This document shows positions 9,504 through 17,293 of a stretch of DNA of 64,000 nt, piece by piece. The notes under the pieces were generated by a model that was not told where the DNA came from, did no database searches, and saw only the letters and a program-made list of their open reading frames with translations. How positions within the stretch are numbered: position 1 is the stretch's first letter; each line of letters opens with the position of its first letter. Origin of the DNA: Subtercola frigoramans. Its GTDB lineage: Bacteria > Actinomycetota > Actinomycetes > Actinomycetales > Microbacteriaceae. Location: the NCBI RefSeq assembly GCF_016907385.1, contig NZ_JAFBBU010000001.1:3410001-3474000 (forward strand). Reading direction: 5' to 3'. The translations under genes were made by a program, and so were the position numbers.

Positions 9504-10216
9504 ATATTGTCGGCCGTCGTTTCTCTCGATCAGCTGCGATCCTGGTCGTGGCCAGTGGCCTGCTGTTCCTAGCCAGCTGCACCTTCGAAAGCGCTTCGAG
9601 CCCGGCACTAAATCAGCGTTCATCAGGCGCTGCGTCGACTTCGATGGCGTCAGCCACGTCGTATCCCATGCCTGATTTTGGGCCGTCTCCCGCCCCAGCC
9701 GCCCTCTCAAGCAATGAAATAGAGGCCATTCGGAAGGCGGAACAGGACGCGGCATGGCAAAGGGTTGCCGAAACTTATCCCAGCGTGGTGCGTCCACCGG
9801 ACTCATTCGACAGTTATCTGACGGACCAGGCTGCCTCGGATGAACGCGAGCGGTGCTACCGCGCGAATGATGTCCCCGTCGAGACCGCGACAAACAAGGC
9901 AGGCGATCAAGTCGCACTTGGCGCTAGCCCTATCACCCCTGCCCAAGCAGTCTCAGCATTCTCTTGTGAGAGTCGTTTTCGCACGCAACCCAGTGCTCCG
10001 CCAACCAGAGACCAGCTGGGTTACCTCTACGACTACCTGACGAGATTCCTTGCTCCGTGCTACACGGCGAACGGGTTCGACAATCCTCCTCCACCGTCAC
10101 GCGAAGACTTCGTCAAGAGGTGGCCGGACCAGGACTGGTACCCGAGTTTCGGCGACGCCCCGATGGGAACAGATCACGAAGAGGCAGTCATGACCGCCTG
10201 CCCGGGACCGCCGTGA
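9500..10216 (+). CDS. Putative lipoprotein of unknown function
   Basis: 238 residues beginning VNIVGRRFSRSA. A hydrophobic segment and lipobox LLFLASC (Cys at about residue 27) predict a membrane-anchored exported lipoprotein. After a Ser/Ala/Pro-rich linker the domain carries conserved-looking Trp, Tyr and Cys pairs (RCYRAND, FSCESR, APCYTANG). GTG is chosen as the start because it overlaps the previous stop as GTGA, and because upstream codons in the same frame would ruin the export signal. A perfect Rho-independent terminator begins 30 bp after its stop. Function is unknown. Confidence 0.75.
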   Translation: MNIVGRRFSRSAAILVVASGLLFLASCTFESASSPALNQRSSGAASTSMASATSYPMPDFGPSPAPAALSSNEIEAIRKAEQDAAWQRVAETYPSVVRPPDSFDSYLTDQAASDERERCYRANDVPVETATNKAGDQVALGASPITPAQAVSAFSCESRFRTQPSAPPTRDQLGYLYDYLTRFLAPCYTANGFDNPPPPSREDFVKRWPDQDWYPSFGDAPMGTDHEEAVMTACPGPP

Positions 10217-10245
10217 AGCATACGTCGACCGGGATCTGGAATTGA

Positions 10246-10281
10246 AAAGAGGCGGGCACCCGGATGGATGCCCGCCTCTTT
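10246..10281 (+). terminator. Rho-independent terminator of the three-gene exported-protein operon
   Basis: Perfect 13-bp stem (AAAGAGGCGGGCA with TGCCCGCCTCTTT) and a 10-nt loop, A-rich before and T-rich after, so it may work in both directions. Confidence 0.9.
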
Positions 10282-10308
10282 GTCTGCACTCTGATTACTC
10301 CGGTGTGC

Positions 10309-10464
10309 CGAATTCATTCGGTGTCGGCACCTGAGCCGCCTCGGCGGCTCACTATCAGCACAGCCCCACGGGGTTGGCGCTGATGGCGAATTTATTCGAT
10401 GTCGGCACCTGAGCCGCCTCCGCGGCTCACTATCAGCACAGCCCCACGGGGTTGGCGCTGATGG
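10309..10464. repeat. 78-bp tandem duplication at the 3' end of glpK
   Basis: Two copies, 10309-10386 and 10387-10464, identical at 75 of 78 positions, followed by a partial third copy (about 10465-10484) that is the real end of glpK. Each copy contains the last codons and stop of glpK plus two hairpins: TGAGCCGCC / GGCGGCTCA and ATCAGC...GCTGAT enclosing CCCC/GGGG. Because 78 is a multiple of 3, each copy also repeats an in-frame xADxE-stop. It probably works as a reiterated glpK transcription end. Confidence 0.85.
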
Positions 10465-10469
10465 CGAAC

Positions 10470-11987
10470 TTATTCGGTGTCGGCGTCAACCCAGTCGAGG
10501 GTCTTCGTGACGGCCTTCTTCCAGTTGCGCATCTGGCGGTCGCGCTCGGCAGAATCCATGTTCGGAGTCCAGCGGCTGTCTTCCTGCCAGTTGGCGCGTA
10601 GGTCGTCGAGGTTGGCCCAGTAGCCGACCGCAAGGCCGGCAGCGTAGGCAGCACCCAGAGCGGTAGTCTCTGCGACAACCGGGCGAACGACCGGCACACC
10701 GAGAATGTCGGCCTGGAACTGCATGAGCAGGTTGTTGGCGATCATGCCGCCGTCAACCTTGAGCTCGGTCAGGTCCACGCCAGAATCGGCGTTGACCGCG
10801 TCGAGAACTTCGCGGGTCTGGAATGCGGTCGCCTCGAGTGCGGCACGCGCGATGTGACCCTTGTTGACGTACCGGGTCAGGCCCACGAGCGCGCCACGGG
10901 CATCCGATCGCCAGTACGGCGCGAACAGGCCCGAGAACGCGGGCACGAAGTACGCGCCACCGTTGTCGTCGACCGTCTTGGCCAGGTCTTCGACCTCGGC
11001 GGCAGAGGAGATGATGCCCAGGTTGTCGCGCAGCCACTGGATGAGCGAACCGGTGACGGCGATCGAACCTTCGAGCGCGTAGTGCGCCGGTGCGTCTCCG
11101 AGCTTGTAGCCGAGCGTGGTGAGCAGACCGTTCTTGGAGTGCACGATCTCAGTGTCGGTGTTGAAGATGAGGAAGTTACCGGTGCCGTAGGTGTTCTTCG
11201 ACTCGCCGGCGTCGAACGCCGCCTGGCCGAAGGTCGCCGCCTGCTGGTCGCCGAGGATGCCCGAGACAGGCACCTCGCGAAGCAGGCTGTTGTCGCTGGC
11301 CACCCCGTAGACCTCGGAAGACGACTTGATCTCGGGCAGCATCGACTTCGGCACTTTGAACGCTTCGAGGATGTCGTCGCGCCACTGCAGCGTCTCGAGG
11401 TCCATGAAGAGCGTGCGCGAGGCGTTGGTGACGTCGGTCGCGTGTACGCCACCGTCGACTCCGCCGGTCAGGTTCCAGAGCACCCAGGTGTCAGTGGTGC
11501 CGAAGAGGAGGTCGCCGGCGTCTGCGGCTTCGCGTGCTCCGTCGACGTTCTCGAGGATCCAGACGATCTTGGTTCCCGAGAAGTAGGTCGCCAGCGGAAG
11601 GCCGACCGTCTTCTTGAAACGTTCAACGCCACCGTCGGCCGCGAGGCGGTCGACGATCGGCTGCGTGCGGGTGTCCTGCCAGACGATCGCGTTGTAGACC
11701 GGCAGGCCGGTCTTCTTGTTCCAGACGACAGCGGTCTCGCGCTGGTTGGTGATACCGATGGCCGCGATGTCGTGGCGGGTCAGGTTGGCCTTGGAGAGTG
11801 CCTGGCCGATGACCTCACGGACGTTGTCCCAGATCTCGATCGGGTTGTGCTCGACCCAGCCCGCCTTCGGGAAGATCTGCTCATGCTCTTTCTGGCCTGT
11901 GCTGACGATCGTGCCTTCGTGGGTGAAGATGATGGCCCTGGAACTCGTGGTTCCCTGGTCGATCGCGATGACGTATTGCTCGCTCAT
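10470..11987 (-). CDS. glpK: Glycerol kinase
   Basis: 505 residues, full length for the family. It phosphorylates glycerol to sn-glycerol 3-phosphate with ATP in the cytosol. FGGY-kinase hallmarks: phosphate-binding [12 protein letters not shown] at residues 9-20, the substrate region with WQDTRT and the [10 protein letters not shown] block near 250, and the second ATP-domain motif DGGMIANN near 410. A good AAGGAG ribosome site precedes the ATG. It is last in the glpD-glpF-glpK cluster, 67 bp after glpF. The stop codon lies in a tandemly repeated sequence. Confidence 0.97.
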   Translation of the reverse strand: MSEQYVIAIDQGTTSSRAIIFTHEGTIVSTGQKEHEQIFPKAGWVEHNPIEIWDNVREVIGQALSKANLTRHDIAAIGITNQRETAVVWNKKTGLPVYNAIVWQDTRTQPIVDRLAADGGVERFKKTVGLPLATYFSGTKIVWILENVDGAREAADAGDLLFGTTDTWVLWNLTGGVDGGVHATDVTNASRTLFMDLETLQWRDDILEAFKVPKSMLPEIKSSSEVYGVASDNSLLREVPVSGILGDQQAATFGQAAFDAGESKNTYGTGNFLIFNTDTEIVHSKNGLLTTLGYKLGDAPAHYALEGSIAVTGSLIQWLRDNLGIISSAAEVEDLAKTVDDNGGAYFVPAFSGLFAPYWRSDARGALVGLTRYVNKGHIARAALEATAFQTREVLDAVNADSGVDLTELKVDGGMIANNLLMQFQADILGVPVVRPVVAETTALGAAYAAGLAVGYWANLDDLRANWQEDSRWTPNMDSAERDRQMRNWKKAVTKTLDWVDADTE

Positions 11988-12054
11988 TGTTTCGAAACTC
12001 CTTTGTCAGTTCGTGAAGCGTTGTAGTGCGTTGGCCGGCGAGTACTGAAGCCGG

Positions 12055-12825
12055 CTATTTCGGGAAGCCGGGAAGCAACGGCAGCAACGGGCTCGAGACG
12101 AGACCGGCGATCACACCACCGATGATCGGGCCTACGACGGGCACCCAGGAGTACGACCAGTCGGAACCACCCTTGCCCTTGATGGGCAGCAGGGCGTGAG
12201 CGATACGCGGGCCGAGGTCACGCGCAGGGTTGATGGCATACCCGGTCGGGCCACCGAGGGAGGCGCCGATACCGATGACCAGCAGGGCGACGGGAAGAGC
12301 TCCGAGTGCGGCGAGTCCGCCACCGGCGGGCTGGCGACCGAAGCCGATCACGACAAAGACCAGCACGAAGGTGCCGATGATCTCCGTGATGACGTTCCAC
12401 CCGTAGGAGCGGATCGCGGGGCCTGTCGAGAACACGCCGAGCTTGTTGGCCGGTTCTGGCTCCTCGTCGAAGTGCTGCTTGTACGCAAGCCAGGTGAAGA
12501 CGGCACCGATGATGGCACCGAGCAGCTGGGCCCCGATGTACGTGATGATCGACAGGAAGTCGACTGCGACTCCCTGGCCGAACTCCTTGGCACCGGATGC
12601 CCAGAGTCCAAGCGTCACGGCCGGGTTCAGGTGCGCACCTGAGGCGTACGAGACGATGACACCAGCAAAGACCGCGAGGCCCCAGCCGATGTTCACCATG
12701 AGGAAGCCGCCGTTGAAGCCCTTGTTCTTCGTCAGGGCTACGTTCGCCACGACTCCAGTACCAAGGAGCACAAGCAGGGCTGTGCCCACCAGCTCCGAAA
12801 CGAAATCAATACCTAAACCGTCCAC
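12055..12825 (-). CDS. glpF: Glycerol uptake facilitator (aquaglyceroporin)
   Basis: 256 residues, six predicted membrane helices and both aquaporin NPA boxes: NPAVTLG at residues 67-73 and NPARD near 200. The Asp after the second NPA is typical of glycerol facilitators rather than water channels. It lets glycerol diffuse in, where GlpK traps it. The start is GTG with AAGGAAGG upstream. It lies between glpD and glpK on the same strand. Two TGCAC...GTGCA dyads are just upstream, so it probably has its own regulated promoter. Confidence 0.95.
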   Translation of the reverse strand: MDGLGIDFVSELVGTALLVLLGTGVVANVALTKNKGFNGGFLMVNIGWGLAVFAGVIVSYASGAHLNPAVTLGLWASGAKEFGQGVAVDFLSIITYIGAQLLGAIIGAVFTWLAYKQHFDEEPEPANKLGVFSTGPAIRSYGWNVITEIIGTFVLVFVVIGFGRQPAGGGLAALGALPVALLVIGIGASLGGPTGYAINPARDLGPRIAHALLPIKGKGGSDWSYSWVPVVGPIIGGVIAGLVSSPLLPLLPGFPK

Positions 12826-12876
12826 GTTGACCTTCCTTTTGCAGCAGCGATGCCGCGGTTATTGATGAACCTCGTT

Positions 12877-12893
12877 TGCACGTTTCACGTGCG
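12877..12893. promoter_or_regulatory. Putative glp operator 1 (upstream of glpF)
   Basis: GCACGTTTCACGTGC dyad with flanking T, 52 bp upstream of the glpF start. One of four TGCAC...GTGCA-type dyads found in the intergenic regions of the glp cluster. Confidence 0.55.
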
Positions 12894-12945
12894 GAACCAG
12901 AATGAAACCTAGTCCTGCTCGCGCCCCGTCAACAAGGCGTTCTGG

Positions 12946-12959
12946 TGCACATCCGTGCA
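12946..12959. promoter_or_regulatory. Putative glp operator 2 (between glpD and glpF)
   Basis: TGCAC-ATCC-GTGCA, a perfect 5-bp-arm dyad with the same 4-bp spacer length as operator 4 near the regulator gene. Confidence 0.6.
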
Positions 12960-12984
12960 GGTTTCTTTCAGGTTGCGGAACCCC

Positions 12985-14766
12985 TTACGAGTGGGCAGGC
13001 GCGACGGCCGGGGCCGTCAGGCTGAGCCCGTGGAAGAACACGAGGTTCTCCACTGCGAGCGAGCGCTCCGAGGTCAACTGGTTTGCCGACCATCCGAGCT
13101 GCTTGCCGATCAATGCGCTCAGCTCGTCGAACACGGGCTGAGTCAGACCACCGACGAACGCCACGATGGTTCTGCGCAGCACCACATCGGTGAGGTGAAC
13201 GACATACTCCGATTTCACGAGGTAGTCGATCTCTGCCGTGCTGTACTCCGGCAGGGAGGTCAACGGAGTGTCGTCGGGCTGCTCCGCGATGTGCGCGATC
13301 ACTGCCGTGGCCTTGGTTCCGTAGCGTTTGAGCAGTTGTGCCGTGCGTTCGGGGCTGAGACCAGCGGAGTGCTCTGCGACCCAGGCCTTCGTGGCCGCGG
13401 GCGTCGCCGGGAAGCCGACCCCTCCGCCGATCTGTAGGTCTTCGGTGCTCACGGTGCGTGACTTCTTCAGCAATGCGAGGGCCTCGTTGGTGAGGTGTTC
13501 GCTGAGTGCCCGCCAGGTCGTCCATTTTCCGCCGACAAGACTGAGCACCGGGGTCTTCTTGTCGCCGGCGAACACAGTCTGCTCAATACGGTAGTCGCGA
13601 GAGACGAAACCGGGCGCGGTGTCGTCGTGCTTCGGCAGCGGGCGGATGCCCGAGTACCGGAAGACGATCTGCGAACGGTCGACCGGAATCGTTGGGAAAA
13701 CGTGCGAGACCAGTTCGAAGAAGTAGTCGACCTCCTCTTCGGTGCACACGCTCGGCTCGCTCGGGTCCGCGTCGATGTCGGTGGTGCCGACCAGAACACG
13801 GCCGTTGAGAGGGTAGATCAGCACGATACGGCCGTCGTTGTTCTCGAAGAAGATCTCGCCGCCGGCGCATGCCGTGTAGAGCTCAGGGTTGTCGAGCACG
13901 ATGTGCGATCCCTTGGTTCCTCCCATATAGGAGGTCGCCTTGCCCAGGGCCTTGTTCGTCAGGTCGGTCCACGGGCCGGAAGTGTTCACGATGACGTCAG
14001 CTTTGACGCTGAATTCACGGCCGCTGACGGTGTCACGAAGAAGCACGCCGCCCTCAGAGTCACCGATCGCCTCGACGTAGTTCACGCTTCGGGCGTGAGC
14101 GGTGCCACCCGTTGCCGCGGCACGACCATCGCCGATGATGTCGAGCGCGAGCCGCTCGGGGTTCTCCACGGCAGCGTCGAAGTATCGGGCCGTGTACTTC
14201 ACCGAGTCGCGCAGCTTCGGGAACTTCTGCATGGACTTCTTGTGGCCCTTGAACTCGTGGCGCGGCACGGAGCCTCCGTCGCGCGAAAACGAGTCGTAGC
14301 CGGTCAGGCCGACCTTGATCAGAAGCGCGCCGCGCTCCTTCGCCTTGCCACCCTGCTTGTGCGTGAGCAACCGCAGCGGCGCCGACAGAATCCCCGAGAA
14401 CGTCGAGAAGATCGGGATGGTCGTGGGAAGAGGCTTCACGTAGTGGGGCGCGAGGCGCATGAGCCGGTTGCGCTCCTGCACTGATTCGCGCACGAGGCGG
14501 AATTCACCGTTCTCGAGGTAGCGCACGCCGCCGTGGATCATGTGGCTCGAGGCCGCTGACGCACCAGAGACGAAGTCGCTCCGTTCGATGAGGATGACGT
14601 CGACGCCCTGCAGGGCCAGGTCACGGAACGTGCCCACCCCGTTGATGCCGCCGCCGATGATGAGCACCTGCGCCGAGGGGCGATCGATGATCGCCTGGAC
14701 GTCACTGCGTAGAGCAGTGGCCGGGGAATGTGCCGATGAGGTGTCACTCGCGTTGTTGTCAGTCAC
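12985..14766 (-). CDS. glpD: Aerobic glycerol-3-phosphate dehydrogenase (FAD)
   Basis: 593 residues. It oxidises glycerol 3-phosphate to dihydroxyacetone phosphate and feeds electrons to the quinone pool at the inner face of the membrane. The FAD-binding Rossmann motif is seen at VLIIGGGINGVGTFRDLALQG (about residues 34-54), followed by SHMIHGGVRYLENGEF, typical of GlpD. The C-terminal DAO-C domain carries WTTWRALSEH. It is first in the glpD-glpF-glpK direction and divergent from a SorC regulator; two dyads in the shared promoter region suggest control by that regulator. Confidence 0.95.
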   Translation of the reverse strand: MTDNNASDTSSAHSPATALRSDVQAIIDRPSAQVLIIGGGINGVGTFRDLALQGVDVILIERSDFVSGASAASSHMIHGGVRYLENGEFRLVRESVQERNRLMRLAPHYVKPLPTTIPIFSTFSGILSAPLRLLTHKQGGKAKERGALLIKVGLTGYDSFSRDGGSVPRHEFKGHKKSMQKFPKLRDSVKYTARYFDAAVENPERLALDIIGDGRAAATGGTAHARSVNYVEAIGDSEGGVLLRDTVSGREFSVKADVIVNTSGPWTDLTNKALGKATSYMGGTKGSHIVLDNPELYTACAGGEIFFENNDGRIVLIYPLNGRVLVGTTDIDADPSEPSVCTEEEVDYFFELVSHVFPTIPVDRSQIVFRYSGIRPLPKHDDTAPGFVSRDYRIEQTVFAGDKKTPVLSLVGGKWTTWRALSEHLTNEALALLKKSRTVSTEDLQIGGGVGFPATPAATKAWVAEHSAGLSPERTAQLLKRYGTKATAVIAHIAEQPDDTPLTSLPEYSTAEIDYLVKSEYVVHLTDVVLRRTIVAFVGGLTQPVFDELSALIGKQLGWSANQLTSERSLAVENLVFFHGLSLTAPAVAPAHS

Positions 14767-14795
14767 TGTGTACTCGCCTTCGTGTAAGTCCCAGG

Positions 14796-14809
14796 TTGCA
14801 CCCGTGCAA
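14796..14809. promoter_or_regulatory. Putative glp operator 3
   Basis: TTGCAC-CC-GTGCAA, a perfect 6-bp-arm dyad 29 bp upstream of glpD, where it would block transcription. Confidence 0.65.
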
Positions 14810-14861
14810 TCCGTGTGACTGAATCCATACTGGGAACTTCGACACGTTTGGTCAAGTTACT

Positions 14862-14875
14862 TGCACATACGTGCA
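14862..14875. promoter_or_regulatory. Putative glp operator 4
   Basis: TGCAC-ATAC-GTGCA in the glpD/regulator divergent region, 66 bp from operator 3 and with the same spacing as operator 2. Confidence 0.6.
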
Positions 14876-14997
14876 GAGTGTGTGTTCAATAGCCGAGGCG
14901 CACCGTTGCGTCGCAGAATGCGCCCACGACCGAAGTCTCCCGAGGCCCGTGGGCCGGGCACCACCAAACTGATTCATGAAGAAGGGCTGGCCGTGTT

Positions 14998-15975
14998 ATG
15001 AAGGCACCCGTAGCCGAGCATCCGGTCGCCAATGAGCGCATGCGAGACGCGCTTCGCGCGGCGCACCTCTACTACATGCAGGATCTGACGATGGAGGCGA
15101 TCGCCAGCGAGCTGCACACCTCACGATCATCCGTTTCGCGTCTGATCAGTTATGCCCGAGAAGCGGGCCTGGTCGAGATCCAGGTGAAGACCCCGGCCGA
15201 GCGCGTCTCGACGGCCCTGCAGCGCGTGCAGGAGAAACACCACGTGACCGTTCATGTGGTCCCGGTGCCCGACTCTGCGAACGAAGTCGACCGCCTCGAA
15301 CGCGTCGCTATGTCGGCCGCACGTATTCTCAACCAGTTCTTCGACTCGAACATGACGATGGGCATCGCCTGGGGCAGCACGATGAGCGCCGTCAGCCGGC
15401 ACCTTCAGCCCAAGGTGACCCACAACTCGCAGATCGTGCAGCTGAACGGTGCGGCCAACACCCGCACGACGGGCATCGTGTACGCCAGCGAGATCATGAG
15501 CCGGTTCGGTACGGCCTACGGCGCCTATGTGCAGCAGTTCCCCGTGCCGGCGTTCTTCGACGACCCCGCGACCAAGCAGGTGCTGTGGCGTGAGCGCAGC
15601 ATCCGTCGCGTACTCGACATTCAGAAGCGCATGGATGTTGCACTCTTCGGCCTCGGAACCCCGAACTCCGAGGTGCCGGGCCATGTCTACACGAGCGGGT
15701 ACCTCGACGAGAGCGACTTTCAGAGCCTGCGCGCCTCGCACGTGATCGGCGACGTGGCGACAGTGTTCTACCGGGCAGACGGTTCGTCGTCTGATGTGCC
15801 GATGAACGCGCGCTCGAGCGGGCCACCCCTCGACCAGCTGGCCAAGGTGTCGAGGCGTGTCTGTGTGGTGTCGGGCAAGTCGCGGATGCCCGCCCTGCGT
15901 GGCGCGCTGGCGGCCCACCTCATTACCGACCTGATCGTCGACGAGGCTACGGTGCACACACTCCTAGAGGAGTGA
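14998..15975 (+). CDS. SorC-family (sugar-binding) transcriptional regulator, probable glycerol regulon control
   Basis: 325 residues. An N-terminal helix-turn-helix at about 24-58 (AAHLYYMQDLTMEAIASELHTSRSSVSRLI) is followed by the large SorC/DeoR-C effector domain with GIAWGSTMSAV and LFGLGTP blocks, which in the family bind phosphorylated sugars or polyols. It is divergent from glpD. SorC proteins commonly bind dyads near their targets, and four related dyads occur around glpD and glpF, so glycerol 3-phosphate or dihydroxyacetone phosphate is the likely effector (inference). An AAGGG ribosome site lies 12 nt before the ATG. Confidence 0.88.
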   Translation: MKAPVAEHPVANERMRDALRAAHLYYMQDLTMEAIASELHTSRSSVSRLISYAREAGLVEIQVKTPAERVSTALQRVQEKHHVTVHVVPVPDSANEVDRLERVAMSAARILNQFFDSNMTMGIAWGSTMSAVSRHLQPKVTHNSQIVQLNGAANTRTTGIVYASEIMSRFGTAYGAYVQQFPVPAFFDDPATKQVLWRERSIRRVLDIQKRMDVALFGLGTPNSEVPGHVYTSGYLDESDFQSLRASHVIGDVATVFYRADGSSSDVPMNARSSGPPLDQLAKVSRRVCVVSGKSRMPALRGALAAHLITDLIVDEATVHTLLEE

Positions 15976-16001
15976 CCGCGGTCGCCGCGCGGGGGCTCGT
16001 G

Positions 16002-16068
16002 ACTTCGGGCGGAGTTCAGAGGACATGTCGACGTAGGGGCCGCATGTCGCCGGAGTTCCGCCCGAAGT
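16002..16068. terminator. Hairpin between convergent genes
   Basis: Perfect 12-bp stem ACTTCGGGCGGA / TCCGCCCGAAGT with a 43-nt loop, located between the regulator stop (15975) and the aldo/keto reductase stop (16095), so probably a two-way terminator. Confidence 0.55.
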
Positions 16069-16094
16069 ACCTCGAGTCCGGGGGAAGGGGCGGG

Positions 16095-17045
16095 TCAGGG
16101 CTTCCAGGCCGAGACGGCGTCCAGGGAGGCGACCTCGTCGGGGGTCAGGGTGACGGATGCCACGGCCAGAAGGTCGGGCACCTGGCTGGGCTTGCTCGCA
16201 CTGGCGATCGGGGCGACGATGGTCGGCTTCGCGACGAGCCACGCCAGGGCCGTCGTGGTGATACTGGCACCGTGAGCCTTGCCGATCTTCTCGAGTTCGT
16301 CGATGATCGCGAGCCCCGCAGGCACGGCGAATTCGGCGGCGCCGCTGGCCCGGGGGCTCGAACCGGAGCTCGTGTCCGCGGCTGAACGGTACTTTCCCGT
16401 CAGGAACCCACTCGCCAGGGAGTAATAAGGAACGACTCCGAGGCTCTCCCTTTCTGCCAGCGGCGCGAGCGTGTCTTCGAAGGTGTTGCGGTGCACGAGG
16501 TTGTAGTGCGGCTGCAGGGCGACCGGCCGGGCGAAACCATTCGCGTCTGCGATGTCGAGCCATTCCTGCACGCGCTCGGCGGTGTAGTTCGACAAGGCGA
16601 TGTAGCGCACGACGCCCTCCTTCACCAGTGCGTCGAATGCCTCAGCCGACTCCTCGAGGGGGGTGTCGGCGTCGTCGAAGTGCGCGAAGTAGAGATCGAT
16701 CGTGTCGACACCGAGACGCCCGAGCGAGGCGTGGGCAGCGGCACGGATGTTCGCGGCCTTCAATCCCGAGAAGTCGGGGTGCTGGCTCACCTTGGTTGCG
16801 ACGACGATCTGGTCGCGGTTGCCTCTGGCGGTCATCCACTCGCCGATGATCGTCTCGGATTCGCCACCCGTATTGCCGGGGACCCAGGCCGAGTAGGAAT
16901 CAGCGGTGTCGAGGAAGTTGCCGCCTCCGGCAGCGAAGGCGTCGAGGATCTCGAATGAAGTGGCCGTGTCGGCCGTCCACCCGAAGACGTTGCCGCCGAG
17001 GGCGAGCGGGAAGACTTCGAGATCACTGGTGCCGATGACAGTCAT
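16095..17045 (-). CDS. Aldo/keto reductase
   Basis: 316 residues, usual length for the superfamily. It reduces aldehydes or ketones with NADPH in the cytosol. Visible family features: N-terminal LGGNVFGW, catalytic-Asp/Tyr region FLDTADSYSAWVPG near residues 44-57, Lys in VVATKV near 83, and DLYFAHFDD near 118, where the active-site His lies. The C-terminal cofactor loop AWLVAKPTIVAPIASASKPSQV also fits. This subgroup resembles the YajO/Tas-like oxidoreductases. A clear AAAGGA ribosome site precedes the ATG. It is monocistronic; the substrate is unknown. Confidence 0.9.
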   Translation of the reverse strand: MTVIGTSDLEVFPLALGGNVFGWTADTATSFEILDAFAAGGGNFLDTADSYSAWVPGNTGGESETIIGEWMTARGNRDQIVVATKVSQHPDFSGLKAANIRAAAHASLGRLGVDTIDLYFAHFDDADTPLEESAEAFDALVKEGVVRYIALSNYTAERVQEWLDIADANGFARPVALQPHYNLVHRNTFEDTLAPLAERESLGVVPYYSLASGFLTGKYRSAADTSSGSSPRASGAAEFAVPAGLAIIDELEKIGKAHGASITTTALAWLVAKPTIVAPIASASKPSQVPDLLAVASVTLTPDEVASLDAVSAWKP

Positions 17046-17241
17046 GGGCGTCCTTTCACAGAATGGGGAATGGCGTGTGGGCCGGGGAGGGTGGAGCTGC
17101 TTTCAACGCTACGCCTGCTGGAGCACCATCAGCCCCCTGTCAGCGGGTGGCACCGCGAAGGTGAGACACTTTTCGTAAACAGCTTTTCCCAGCACCGAAG
17201 CAAGCCCTTCAGCATTCCCCCCGCGGCTCTCACATCCAGCA

Positions 17242-17264
17242 GGCCACCGGTCGCCCCGGTGGCC
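17242..17264. promoter_or_regulatory. Perfect hairpin upstream of the RND permease
   Basis: 9-bp perfect stem GGCCACCGG / CCGGTGGCC with a 5-nt loop, ending 29 bp before the GTG start. It could be an operator or a leader hairpin affecting translation. No other gene is seen in 17046-17293. Confidence 0.45.
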
Positions 17265-17293
17265 GTGAACGCTGCTCGTCACGAAAGAGCATC

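Noticed and set aside
12877..14875. CRISPR-like array from the TGCAC/GTGCA sites
   Set aside because: The motifs are short, unevenly spaced and lie in promoters; there are no spacers or cas genes.
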